Assembly (NCBI GenBank): GCA_922989275.2
Contig: OV277870.1
Coordinates: forward strand, 37,506,356 to 37,570,355
Reading direction: 5' to 3'
DNA length: 64,000 nt
From: Gari tellinella
Taxonomy: Eukaryota; Mollusca; Bivalvia; Cardiida; Psammobiidae
Part shown: piece after piece, positions 52,330 to 61,823 of the stretch
Layout: each line of letters begins with the position of its first letter
How positions within the stretch are numbered: the first letter of the stretch is position 1
Notes under the pieces: generated by a model
Database searches by the model: none
Told to the model about the DNA's origin: nothing
What the model saw: the letters and a program-made list of their open reading frames with translations, nothing else
Translations under genes and position numbers: made by a program

Positions 52330-52760
52330 ATTATCATAATTCCTATTAAAAAGGAGATATGGAACAGAAAAAACAGAGTTATTGCCCCTGGAATAGAGCA
52401 TTGACTGTAATTTTTACTTTTATTTGCATATTGAATCGTTGCTTTATGTCAAAGGTGTAAAGAAACATACAAAAGTTTGATGTTATAAGAAAACAGTCAA
52501 AAAATAACGAAAACAAATTCCCATAAAAAATAAAATAGAAAGAGAAAAATCAGAGTTATTGCCCCTGGAAAAGGGCATTGGCTGTAATATTTACTTCCAT
52601 TTGCATTTAGAATTGTTACTTTATGTCAAAGGTGTAAAGAAACATAAAAATAATTTGATGTTATAAGAACACAGACAAAAATAACGAAGAATAACTATAA
52701 AAAATATAAAAAAGAAGAGTTATTGCCCCTGGAAAAGGACATTGACAGTAATATTTTACT
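52330..52760 (-). repeat. ~175-bp tandem units, right arm of LT3
   Basis: Three units in inverted orientation, recognised by CAGAGTTATTGCCCCTGGAA at about 52373, 52551 and 52718. Fewer units than the left arm. Confidence 0.85.
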
Positions 52761-53090
52761 TTTTTGATAATATTTAGCAAGTACAGACATTTGTTAACTA
52801 ATTGTAACCAATAATAGTTCATTTGATATATTTGAAATGTAAATAAAGTTAGGTTTATATTATGGTATGCAAAAATCTGCACCCAATGACCTTTGACCTA
52901 TTTCTGACCTTAATACGCGCCTAAGAACTTTACATCCCCCCTAGAATTGTTCGTATACATATGCTGAATATAAATCAAGTGGATGTTGCCCGTCTACACG
53001 ACATGCCATGAGACCCATTTTCCAGAGCCTTATTTTCGATCCGTAGGCAGACTACTCGGCAATGGTGTACGTGGATACACTTAACAAATG

Positions 53091-53329
53091 TAACCCTACC
53101 GACGAGTATACTCATTTAAACAGTAGACCTGTGGTCAGTACATTTTGTCCTATGCAAACATTGTAGACCCTGATCATACGTCCCCTGCAGGAATCCTCTG
53201 ATCAGTGTCTACACTGTTTGTCATTTTGCAAAAATATTTTTAAAATCTACCCTTGATAGTAAAAAATGGACTAGACTTAATTTGAAGTTGGAATTGTCCT
53301 TTTAATGTTTCAGGGGTGGAACTAGTTAA
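53091..53329 (-). mobile_element. F4 element, TTAA-flanked
   Basis: TTAA at both ends. The hairpin at 53154-53220 is moderately diverged (centre TCCCCTGCAGGAATCC). The right end is AATGTTTCAGGGGTGG. Confidence 0.78.
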
Positions 53330-53570
53330 CGAAAGTTTATTGCAAAATCAAATGACGTATCTCTTCGCCCAGTGAATATATTTCTCCTTACATTTGATAT
53401 ATTCAATAACAATAACTTCCAATGCGATGATGGAATAAACCTGTCAAAGCCTAGACGCTCAAATGACTTTCACAATCCCTCTGCACCCACTTCTGCACAT
53501 TGGCCGACTTCTGCGACATGTAGTTACAGTGCAGACATTATTATTCTGCTTAGATTTGTCGACTGGAATC
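53330..53570. other. unannotated stretch
   Basis: No feature is recognised. Confidence 0.35.
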
Positions 53571-53576
53571 TTTTGC

Positions 53577-53831
53577 CAGGTCTGCCATAAGTTGATAAAA
53601 AAAATCCTAAGATTCCAAATTTTTCAATTTTCAAGCCCGATTTTCCTGATTATACCTTTAACCAATAGTCTGTTTCTAGTTTTTTAGACACGTGATGCTA
53701 AAATCAGGTTGAAAGTAAAGCAGAATGCGCCTTAAGGCGCATTCTGCTTTACTTTCAGCCTGTTTTAAGCTTCCATCTGTTGGAATAAAAATCCGAAGAT
53801 TTCGGAAAAATCCGGAGAAATGGCAGCCCTG
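53577..53831 (+). mobile_element. F6 element with near-perfect 6-bp duplication
   Basis: Ends CAGGTCTGCC and GGCAGCCCTG; flanks TTTTGC and TTATGC. The hairpin at 53697-53770 has centre GCGCCTTAAGGCGC. The subterminal text is AAATCCGGAGAAAT. Confidence 0.85.
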
Positions 53832-53869
53832 TTATGCAAATTTCAAAAAATACTCTAGACGACACTATC

Positions 53870-53935
53870 AATGCAGATTATATTTTGACGATGATAGGGT
53901 TAAAGCAGACGATAAAACCTGGCAGTGAAAATTAT
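53870..53935 (+). repeat. F1 right-end fragment
   Basis: GATGATAGGGTTAAAGCAGACGATAAAACCTGGCAGTGAAAAT matches the F1 right subterminal region. Confidence 0.45.
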
Positions 53936-53954
53936 GACTACTTAAAATCTTGCA

Positions 53955-54045
53955 TAAACCCTTGACCACATGGCCTGTTTCTCGTTTTAAAAGATAGGTG
54001 GCCATTTTTTAAAGTACATTGAAAATATAGCAGAATGCGCCTTAA
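53955..54045 (+). mobile_element. F5 left half, cut at its hairpin centre
   Basis: AAACCCTTGACCACATGGCC leads to an arm ending GCAGAATGCGCCTTAA. Sequence then changes to F4 exactly at the central TTAA. The right half of F5 was not found beyond the F4 and F3 copies. Confidence 0.6.
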
Positions 54046-54197
54046 CACACTCGACCCTAGCGACTAGTATGTTCGTCCTTTACAAATAGTATATTTGTGA
54101 AAAGTAAACCTGTTCTGTGCACACAGCGAAGACCAAGACCAAAGGGCTCCTAAGAAGCCCTCTGACCAGGGTCTGCACGGTTTGTGATTTTGCAATA
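54042..54197 (-). mobile_element. F4 element at F5 hairpin centre, truncated by F3
   Basis: Begins at TTAA 54042-54045. The hairpin at 54119-54185 has centre GGGCTCCTAAGAAGCCC. F4 text stops at the start of F3 (54198). Confidence 0.65.
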
Positions 54198-54567
54198 CAT
54201 TGCTCCCTCCCCATAACGGCCCTCTGAACAGCGTTTCCCTTCTTACAACAACGCTTTCCGCTGTTCCCCAAACAAGACAATTATATGTATATGACCAACC
54301 TTTTCAGAGCTGCAATATCGTCTGCTTGAAATTGTTGTTTGCTGTTTTTCTCCCTGAAGTCACATAATGGACATTTTGACAGTTTAAAAACTTAATGACA
54401 AATGGCAAATAGCTTCAATCCAGATCAGACGCCGCGTTACGTGGCGTCTAATCTGGATTCAAGCTATTTGCATATGTAAGCCAATTTTACTCCCTATAGC
54501 AACTCCCTCCAAACAACACACATAATCTGTGTCTCCCATAGGATGTTGTTGTAGAGAGGGAGCACTG
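54198..54567 (-). mobile_element. F3 element with co-varied hairpin
   Basis: TA flanks (54196-54197, 54568-54569). Ends CATTGCTCCCTCC and GAGAGGGAGCACTG. The hairpin at 54405-54470 carries GCAAATAGCTT on one arm and AAGCTATTTG on the other, where other F3 copies have AAACAGC and GCTGTTT. Confidence 0.85.
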
Positions 54568-54569
54568 TA

Positions 54570-54950
54570 TATCTAAAGAAAAATCCCCTAAACATAGTCT
54601 TTATTGACCAGACGTTAAAATTATAATTTGGAGTTTTCCATATGAAGTATCAGCGGTGAATTATGCTTCAATCTACTAGGGTGTGGATCTTATGGTGCAT
54701 ACAGTCATTAATAAAACTTATTTAATAAAGAAGAACACTTGTCTTAAATGAAGGGGAACATTTAAGGCTTAAAAAGGCGTATTTGTAGAGCAATGGCAGA
54801 ATTCTCCAATGTATCAGTTTACATTTTTGCATTAAAAACTTGTTTGTCTCCGTGAAGAAATGCCCGTCAATGGACGAGCGGACAATGAACAATGTTGATG
54901 CGGGATCGGGTTTTAATCCTTGTAATTTACCAACCCGCTACATCACTACC
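54570..54950. other. unannotated stretch
   Basis: No feature is recognised. Confidence 0.35.
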
Positions 54951-54953
54951 AAC

Positions 54954-55019
54954 ACAAACAGTTTTGATTCAGATCAGACGCCGAGTTACTCGGCGTCTGA
55001 TCTGAATCCAAACTGTTTG
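54954..55019. repeat. F1-type hairpin
   Basis: Arms ACAAACAGTTTTGATTCAGATC and complement, centre GCCGAGTTACTCGGC. Element ends are unclear. Confidence 0.75.
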
Positions 55020-55430
55020 AGACTGGTATTACGGTAACGTGAAAGTAAAATAAATAAGAAAAGTAAGTAAAATCTATTATGCAAATGATATTTTTGAGTA
55101 GGCGCCATTGTCATAGGATAAGCGTGAATGCGTTTCTGCATGTTTCGAATGCATTAATTTTCCACATCGTTATAAGACAAAGCAATCGCTCCAATCTTAA
55201 GTTGGTCACACGCGTCCATTTCACTATTGAATAAATATTCCTTTCAATAGTTTGCTAATCTCGATTGTCCACCGTTCCAGTGACACCGCTGGTCATTTAC
55301 GCAGGTCACGTGGTCATCTGAGACGCTGCGATCCTTATCATAGCGTAAATACAGTAAATTATGTATTTATCGAAAACTTTTGAAAAAGCATGTTTCTTTA
55401 TAAAGAAAGTTAATTGTTTTATGCTGGGCA
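55020..55430. other. unannotated stretch
   Basis: No feature is recognised. Confidence 0.4.
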
Positions 55431-55432
55431 AA

Positions 55433-55488
55433 ACTAAAGCAGTAAGTTCTTTAAGGAACTTTCTATTTTACTTTTGTCAACTAAAAAA
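55433..55488. repeat. F7-type hairpin, diverged
   Basis: GGCAAAACTAAAGCAGTAAGTTC and GGAACTTTCTATTTTACTTTTGTC around TTTAA. Confidence 0.6.
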
Positions 55489-55687
55489 AACTAGAACTTT
55501 ATCTATAAATTCTTTGATGTAGACGCTTAAAACACGTTTGATTGTATGCGGAAAAAGAGTGCGGAAAAATGATTTATTCTGATGCGTTATTGTATGGGCA
55601 TAGTGCGCGCACGCTGCTGGAGTAAGCGGCCAAGCGTGCGTGGTCATTTCGCACGCCCGGAAACTCTCTCATGTGATCAAATACATA

Positions 55688-55895
55688 TTAACCCGCATCC
55701 CACTCAAACCAGCGTCCCATTTCAAAATATCGTCTGCAAATAATCAAAATACATTCTATGCATTTTTAACTGACGAAAACATCAGATTGTCAAACAACTT
55801 TGGTTCAAAGCAGACTCTGAGTTACTCGTCGACTCATCTGGATCCAAACTGTTTGCAAAGGCATTTATAAAGTACACTTAGATGGGTAAGGTTAA
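55688..55895 (-). mobile_element. F1 element, diverged
   Basis: TTAA at 55688-55691 and 55892-55895. AATATCGTCTGC is in the left half. The hairpin at 55789-55857 is decayed in one arm (centre GAGTTACTCGTC). Confidence 0.65.
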
Positions 55896-56096
55896 AGATC
55901 GTGATTTATTAAATATGGTAATCCTGCAATAGCTCGAGTTGATGGCCCTGTGCTCATCGAATTTCGCAGATGTTACAACGAGGTTATGGCCCGGAAAATA
56001 GTGTTTCAATAGATTTCCCATCACGTAACAGTTGGCCTTCATTTCAGTAACTTTTAAAACCACAAACATGAGATTTCTATACATACATATCTACTT

Positions 56097-56166
56097 ATTA
56101 CACGACAAAAGTAAAGCAGAAAGCTCCCTGACGGGAGCTTTCTGCATTACTTATGTCATGCATTAA
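56097..56166. repeat. F7-type hairpin
   Basis: CACGACAAAAGTAAAGCAGAAAG and complement, centre GCTCCCTGACGGGAGC. Confidence 0.72.
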
Positions 56167-56169
56167 ACA

Positions 56170-56735
56170 ACCACGTGTTTCAGAGATTGCACGTGTCTGA
56201 TTGGACGGTTGATTGACACATGTTTTACTGTCGCACAAACTCTGAAATTGACAAAACCCCGTGTGAAAGTACCATTACAGTAGACATGTATCAGTCTTAA
56301 CAATGACATGTTCTATTCCAGTGCTAAGTAACACAGGGGGCCAAGATGTCGCAAGGATGCGACAGATGTCGTCGGCAAGTTCCGGCGCTGTGAATTATGG
56401 GTATTTTACGAGCGACTCGCTTCCTAACATTTGTTAATCGGAACATCTTGAATGTTACTGTTTACACACTTGATTAATTCTTTAGTTCGTCCAAAACAGC
56501 ATCGCTATTCAGCAAATTCACTGAAATGAATGAGTATTATGGAATACTTTTAATATATAGAAATACCGTATGAATAAGTTGTAATTAGAAAAATGTTTTT
56601 TTCTTTGATGTATGTGACCCTTTTAAAGGAAATATCGAATTGCTTAATGTGTCATTGAGGAGTTATAATATTTATCTGATCATGCTGGAAAGTGTAAAGT
56701 AAGACATGTGCGAAGCGGCCATTCAATAAAGAAAC
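56170..56735. other. unannotated stretch
   Basis: No feature is recognised. Confidence 0.4.
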
Positions 56736-56736
56736 T

Positions 56737-56962
56737 TTAACTATTTCGGTGCCAATGGCGCCAAAATCCGACATTGCAAACAGTTTGGATCCTGATCAGA
56801 CGCCGCGTAACGCGGCGTCTGATCAGGATCCGAACTGTTTGACACTCATTTTGACATTTCTTCAGTCAAAACAGCCCTAAAGCTGACTTTAAAAAGAATG
56901 CAGACGATGCTACCAATGTGGACGATAAAGCAGACGATAAAACTTGGCAGCGAAATAGTTAA
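56737..56962 (+). mobile_element. F1 element, TTAA-flanked
   Basis: TTAA at both ends. The hairpin at 56776-56841 is near perfect, with centre GCCGCGTAACGCGGC. Three GCAGACGA/GGACGATA boxes precede TTGGCAGCGAAATAG. Confidence 0.85.
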
Positions 56963-56979
56963 TATTGCTGCTTAACGCA

Positions 56980-57178
56980 TTAACCCCTGAATCTTCAAAT
57001 GGACAATTACAATCTCCAATTAAGTCTAGTCCATTTTGTCTATTTAGGGGTCTTGGTTTACAATGTATTACAAAATGACAAACAGTGCACCCACTTATCA
57101 GAGGGCTGCTTTGATATGGGTATACATACACTGTTTGCCTATGATACGTATAAGTAAATATATTTAAATTGTGTTTAA
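56980..57178 (+). mobile_element. F4 element, decayed hairpin
   Basis: Left TTAA with CCCCTGAATCTTCAAATGG. The hairpin relic is at 57082-57137. The right TTAA (57175-57178) is shared with an F5 left-end fragment. Confidence 0.62.
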
Positions 57179-57230
57179 CCATTTCCCCCATATGAAGACC
57201 TTTTAGCGCATACAATATCCACATCCTTCC
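57175..57230 (+). repeat. F5 left-end fragment
   Basis: TTAACCATTTCCCCCATATG then GACCTTTTAGCGCAT, without hairpin. Confidence 0.55.
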
Positions 57231-57360
57231 TTCAATGACTGACAACCAGATTTGACCTAAATTGAAAATAATGTTAGATGAAACCTACATAAACAAGTAA
57301 ATATTGATTTCACGAAACTTACTTATATAAAGATCAATTCAATGAAATAATATTTAGTTA

Positions 57361-58405
57361 CTTTAAGGTACTTCGCATATGCGCGTAGTTTTCATACGAT
57401 TGTTATGAAACTTTTCATGAAGAATGATAATAGCCTAAGAAACAATGTGTGTAAATATAGGCAAAATTTATCGTGTGGTTTGTCTTTAAGGTCTTTTTTC
57501 TGACAAAAACCTAGAATTTTGATGATTTTATTTTTCTTTAAAATGAATAAAGCTAATGACTATAATTCTCACCCAATAAGTAGTCCACAACCTTCATTAC
57601 AAGAAAAGCTAAAAACATTTTGAATAAAGGTGTTCAGAAAGATTTTATCAGCTATTTAAATTTTGCAAAATGCTAAAAAATTGAATTACAAAAAACTGAC
57701 TCATTCAATGTATATTTGTTTTCATTTTATTCAAATATATGGTTGATGAACTAGCCAGTCTGAAAAAATTAGAAAATATTACAGTCAGGATTTGTTGTAA
57801 TAACATATTTTCTTATTAAAATGTGGGATATTTGTTGTTTAGATACAGTTGCCTATTTTAGAATTAAAACTTTGTCATTAAAATGCATTATTATTTATTC
57901 ATGGACTTGCATACAAGGTTTATTATATTGTTTTAACATAATTATAATGGGCAATATCGATCTTGAAAAGGTTAGCGTATTGATCAGCTTCAATGTGTGG
58001 CTTTATAGTTCGATCAAATCGTTTACATGTATACCGATTTAATTGACTTGTAAGTCATTAAACTAAAACGTACAGGTAAGTGGACATATACTTGGACCGT
58101 AAACATCACTAGTTCTAATCAACGAAGACTAAACATAACATGTCTCTTGATTACTGCGTTATGGATTGACAAGTCAATAAATCGGACACTAAAAAAAATA
58201 TTTGGATCGGATGGGTCTCGAACCTATGACCTTTTGATTGCTAGTCAACCACTATACTAACTGAGCTATGAAGGATTATACTATTCGTATCAACATTTCC
58301 TTTATATAAATTTTCTAGTATAAACACGTACGAAAACAGTCTGTGTCGTCAAGACGCATATCCGCTCGCCCGCAAGACCGACTTCCGGTAGCCAAAGGCC
58401 TTAAA
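57361..58405 (-). mobile_element. T1 element copy C
   Basis: Inverted relative to copy A (21956-23014) and nearly identical along its length, differing by scattered substitutions and a few short insertions or deletions. The ends (CTTTAAGGTACTTCGC and GCCAAAGGCCTTAAA) match copy A in reverse. High identity at 35 kb distance suggests recent dispersal. Confidence 0.82.
58204..58276 (-). pseudogene. tRNA-like sequence in T1 copy C
   Basis: The minus strand reads CATAGCTCAGTTAGTA (box A), an anticodon-loop region CTAGCAA between TTGA and TCAA, and GGTTCGAGACCC (box B). It lacks the 13-base duplication of copy A and has a better box A (AGCTCAGT). Confidence 0.62.
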
Positions 58406-59075
58406 TAATATATTTTTTTCTACATTTGTCCAGCATAAGGCAGTTTTTAAACTGAGAAATACTCCGTCAGACAACTGCCATTAACGCCCATATTTCAGTA
58501 TGTAGAAGCCACACGATAGAAGTCCTTCCATGTCGTAATCCTATTTTCTGGTTATTTTATCGCATGCTTCCAAATTGGATTCTGCCAATATGTCAAGTTT
58601 ATTTTGTCTATTTACATAGGAAACCTATATGTGTGTATTTGTAAGAATTCTGACGACTTGTGTGGTAGCTTTGTCCAACTCTAACCCTAAGTGATTTAAC
58701 ATGCGTTTGCCGACAGTTAGGAACCAGATCAAACTATTCGGTCATCTAATCTGGCTTACAACAGCATCCAAATGCTACAGACGATGTTTTGTTAATACGA
58801 GTATGTATCTGAATTACACAAAATACATTTTTGTAGGCCATCATAGTTGATGATGTTCTGGGTAGATAAAGTTCTACTTATCCAAAAAAAATGTGCTATT
58901 TGTGTTGTTTTACTTAGTAGTTTAACAAATCAACATTTGCTAACCACGTAGTAACACCCCACCCATACAGTTTGAGTAGTTTAAAGAATTGTCAATAAAC
59001 TTCAAAACTTAAATAAGTAAAATACTGTTTATTACAACCATCAGACAATGTTAATCATTCGGTATTTAAGACAGA
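58406..59075. other. unannotated stretch
   Basis: A decayed F2-type core (CGACAGTTAGGAACCAGATC) is at 58706-58762. No gene is recognised. Confidence 0.35.
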
Positions 59076-59079
59076 TGGC

Positions 59080-59215
59080 CCCTGCTTAAAGCAAGGTGAA
59101 AGTAAAACAGAAAGCTCCTAAAGGAGCTTTCTGTTTTACTATCACATTGCTATAAGATGTCATCTGTTTTTTATGCCGTCAATTAACCGCTGTTAGTGGT
59201 TTGTAACAGAGAGGT
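59080..59215 (+). mobile_element. F7 element (hairpin and right end)
   Basis: The hairpin at 59084-59156 has stem GCTTAAAGCAAGGTGAAAG and centre AGCTCCTAAAGGAGCT. It is followed by GTTAGTGGTTTGTAACAGAGAG. Confidence 0.68.
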
Positions 59216-59219
59216 AGAT

Positions 59220-59805
59220 TACCGTACATAACAAATCAAAATTTGCAAAAACAGAAAAAAATAGAAGAACGGGCCAAATTGACAAAGACTCGTCCAATTG
59301 TATCCAGTTCGTGTCAAATGGCATGTTTACTTTCAAATTATAGAGTATTTTTTAAAAAATGTTCATCTTTCTTCCCATTCTTACTTTTTCCAACCCTTAT
59401 AACCATCTCTACGGGTCATAAAGCGCGTAATCATCGTGATTAATCATTACAATAATTCATATATCAGAGAAAATGAAAATCCAAGACAACGGAGTCAGAA
59501 TTCGTCTTGGTATATGCACCTAGATGGCGACAGATAAAAATTGCGGTGTATTTGGAGTTTCTTTAATTATTCTTTGTTCATTTGATAGATGTCTTGACGC
59601 TGTCTGTAATCTGAGAATAATTTTCTTACGCGATGAGATGCTGATGTAAATGTACTTAATAAATCTAAGGTCAAAGTGAGGATGTCTTATGGAAATAAAG
59701 CGATAAATTCATTATTTACGGTAACCCGATCCCTCGATGGACCATTAGTTTGAGGTGACGGGATTACGAGGGAGAGAGATGTCAGAATCGCTATAACCTT
59801 TTCAA
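59220..59805. other. unannotated stretch
   Basis: No gene is recognised. Confidence 0.4.
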
Positions 59806-59809
59806 CACC

Positions 59810-60003
59810 GCAGGCCAGTACTAGCGACGTTGCTAACATTTTGGATTCTGATCAGACGACGCGTAGCGCGGCGTCTGATCAGAATCCAAACTGTTAGACA
59901 CTCGTATCAATATTTCTTTTGTCAAAATTTTCAAAATTTTGAATTTTGCATAAAATTGTAGACAGCACATTTTAGTACACGATATAAAGTATGTCAAAGA
60001 GTA
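59810..60003 (+). mobile_element. F1 element with co-varied hairpin
   Basis: The hairpin at 59832-59897 has GCTAACA on one arm and TGTTAG on the other, where most copies have GCAAACA and TGTTTG. The ends are decayed. GTCAAAATTTTC and GTAGACAGCAC follow as in F1. Confidence 0.65.
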
Positions 60004-60460
60004 AAAGCATATGGTAAAATTTGGAGGAGAAAAAGTAAGAACACTATAGTCAGACTTGTGTTAAAAGAGTATTTTTAATGGACATGGACATTCTTAAAAG
60101 ATACATGCATGCTAAATGCACAAAAAACTGAATACGAAATATTCTAATGGAATTGTCTGTTATTAAGCTGCCAGCTAAATAAATGAAAGCTTGTAATTCT
60201 ATTTTATATAAGTTGGTACAAGTTTGAACATAATCATATCGCATTGTTGTAAATTGGTGAGAAAGAAATAGGCCACAAAGTATGCTAAAATGTTACTTTG
60301 ATTTTATGATTTATAGATTCAGTTTTTTCAAATAACACACAAGAGAGTTTCGTATAACACTTTAGAACACAATTATGTCACATGAGTCAATTTGTACTTC
60401 GCGAGCATTAGACACGATATAGTCATTTACCTCCATGGCATATTTCTAGATTTGAAGACT
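60004..60460. other. unannotated stretch
   Basis: No feature is recognised. Confidence 0.4.
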
Positions 60461-60464
60461 ACTA

Positions 60465-60790
60465 CAGCGCTCCCTCTCTACAACGACACTCAACGGAGAC
60501 AGCAATTATGTGCGTTGTTCGGAGGGAGTCGTTATAGGGAGGGACGTTTGCAAACAGCTTGAATCCAGATCAGACGCCACGTAACGCGGCGTCTGATCTG
60601 GATTCAAGCTATTTGTCACTCGTAATTACGGGTTTTTTTCTGTCAAAATATCCATTATGAAAACAGCAGATGACAATTGTGAGCAGAGGACATATCATTC
60701 GTGAATAGGTTGGACTATAGGGAATTGTGACAAGGGTCGTTGAAAGGAGGGAGTCGTTGCTCGGAGGGCCGTTGTAGAGAGGGAGTACTG
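60465..60790 (+). mobile_element. F3 palindromic element
   Basis: TA at 60463-60464; the right site is mutated to TG. Ends CAGCGCTCCCTCTCTACAAC and GTAGAGAGGGAGTACTG. The hairpin is at 60550-60615. The GGGAGTCGTTATAGGGAGGG block precedes it. Confidence 0.85.
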
Positions 60791-60809
60791 TGTGTAAAAA
60801 TATTTCTTA

Positions 60810-61040
60810 CAGTACATAATAGGGAAGACGCTATTCTCTCACAGGAATTAAGTATACATGTGTTTTAACCTTGATGTCCATTGCAAACAGTTTGGAGTAA
60901 AATCAGACGCCGATTAACTGGGCATCTGGTCTGACTCCAACCTGTTTGCAGCTCAGATTGAAATTACTATTTTCGCATTTTAGTGCATGTCGTATAAGTT
61001 TAGTTTTCTTTAAACGGGAAATAACAACGATTCCCCGCTG
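60810..61040 (+). mobile_element. F2 element, diverged
   Basis: TA at 60808-60809 and 61041-61042. The right end is CGATTCCCCGCTG. The hairpin at 60883-60948 has a decayed centre (CCGATTAACTGGGC). Confidence 0.7.
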
Positions 61041-61084
61041 TAAATCGTACTTGTTGTAATATTTAGTTTCCTATTCATCAAAAG

Positions 61085-61338
61085 CAGGGCTGCCATAAGT
61101 TGACATGAAAAATCCTAAGATTTCCGAATTTGCATTTTTCAAGTACGATTTTACTAATCGTACCTTTACCCCATAGCCTATTTCTAGTTTTGTTGGCATG
61201 TGACTACTTAAAGCAGGCTGGAAGTAAAGCAGAATGCGCATCAAGGCGCATTCTGCTTTACTTTCAGCCTGCTTTAAGCTACCATGAACTAGGAAAAATC
61301 CGGAGATTTAGGAAAAATCCGGAGAAATGGCAGCCCTG
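61085..61338 (+). mobile_element. F6 element with perfect 6-bp duplication
   Basis: Ends CAGGGCTGCC and GGCAGCCCTG; CAAAAG at 61079-61084 and 61339-61344. The hairpin at 61207-61278 has stem CTTAAAGCAGGCTGGAAG. Confidence 0.9.
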
Positions 61339-61575
61339 CAAAAGTTTTTAAGGTTTGTAAAACTTAAATAGCATTATTTTTTATAAAGAATTGCAGATAC
61401 CATCTTTGAAGCAGACGATATAACAATGTATAGTAGCAGAGGTAGAGTAAATGGTGCTTAGAAACGTACCTGAAACTAAGAGACTGCCCATGATCACCAT
61501 TAAAACATCAAAGTCGAGAATATATTGGCGTAACCTTTAGCACGTTGTGCTCGTGTCCAATGTAACAATTGAGTA

Positions 61576-61821
61576 CAGTGGAGAATGTGTTATTTTCCCC
61601 GTTTAAACGCAAACGAAACGCAAACGCATTGCAATAAAATGGAATAAATGACAACATTTTGACAATCCTGATTATAGATTTTAATCATAGTGGCAAACAG
61701 TTTGGAGCCTGATCAGACGCCGGGTTACCCGGCGTCTGATCTGACTCCAAAATGTTTACATGGGAAATAATAGATGTAACGTAAACGCGTTTATTGGGAA
61801 AGAACAACGTTTTCCCCACTG
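61576..61821 (-). mobile_element. F2 element, reversed, TA-flanked
   Basis: TA at 61574-61575 and 61822-61823. Ends CAGTGGAGAATG and CGTTTTCCCCACTG. The hairpin at 61693-61758 has centre CCGGGTTACCCGG. Confidence 0.88.
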
Positions 61822-61823
61822 TA

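Larger units (their letters stand above)
45428..53013. mobile_element. large structure with long inverted ends (LT3)
   Basis: The terminal blocks CATGGCATGTCGTGTAGACGG at 45433-45455 and its complement at about 52990-53010 begin ~600-700 bp inverted ends. These also share CTAGGGGGGATG, AGGTCAGAAATGAGGTCAAAGG and ~175-bp tandem units. The interior (~5.4 kb) holds unidentified DNA, microsatellites and a Penelope-like inverted pair. No transposase was recognised and no target duplication is clear, so mobility as one unit is inferred. Confidence 0.55.

Noticed and set aside
45428..53013. LT3 as a Polinton/Maverick element
   Set aside because: No DNA polymerase, integrase, protease or capsid-like frame is visible, and the ends contain tandem units unlike Polinton termini.
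2235..61758. Hairpins as microRNA precursors
   Set aside because: Stems of ~31 bp with 3-5 nt tips are shorter and more perfect than typical animal precursors, so small-RNA production is possible but not supported from sequence alone.
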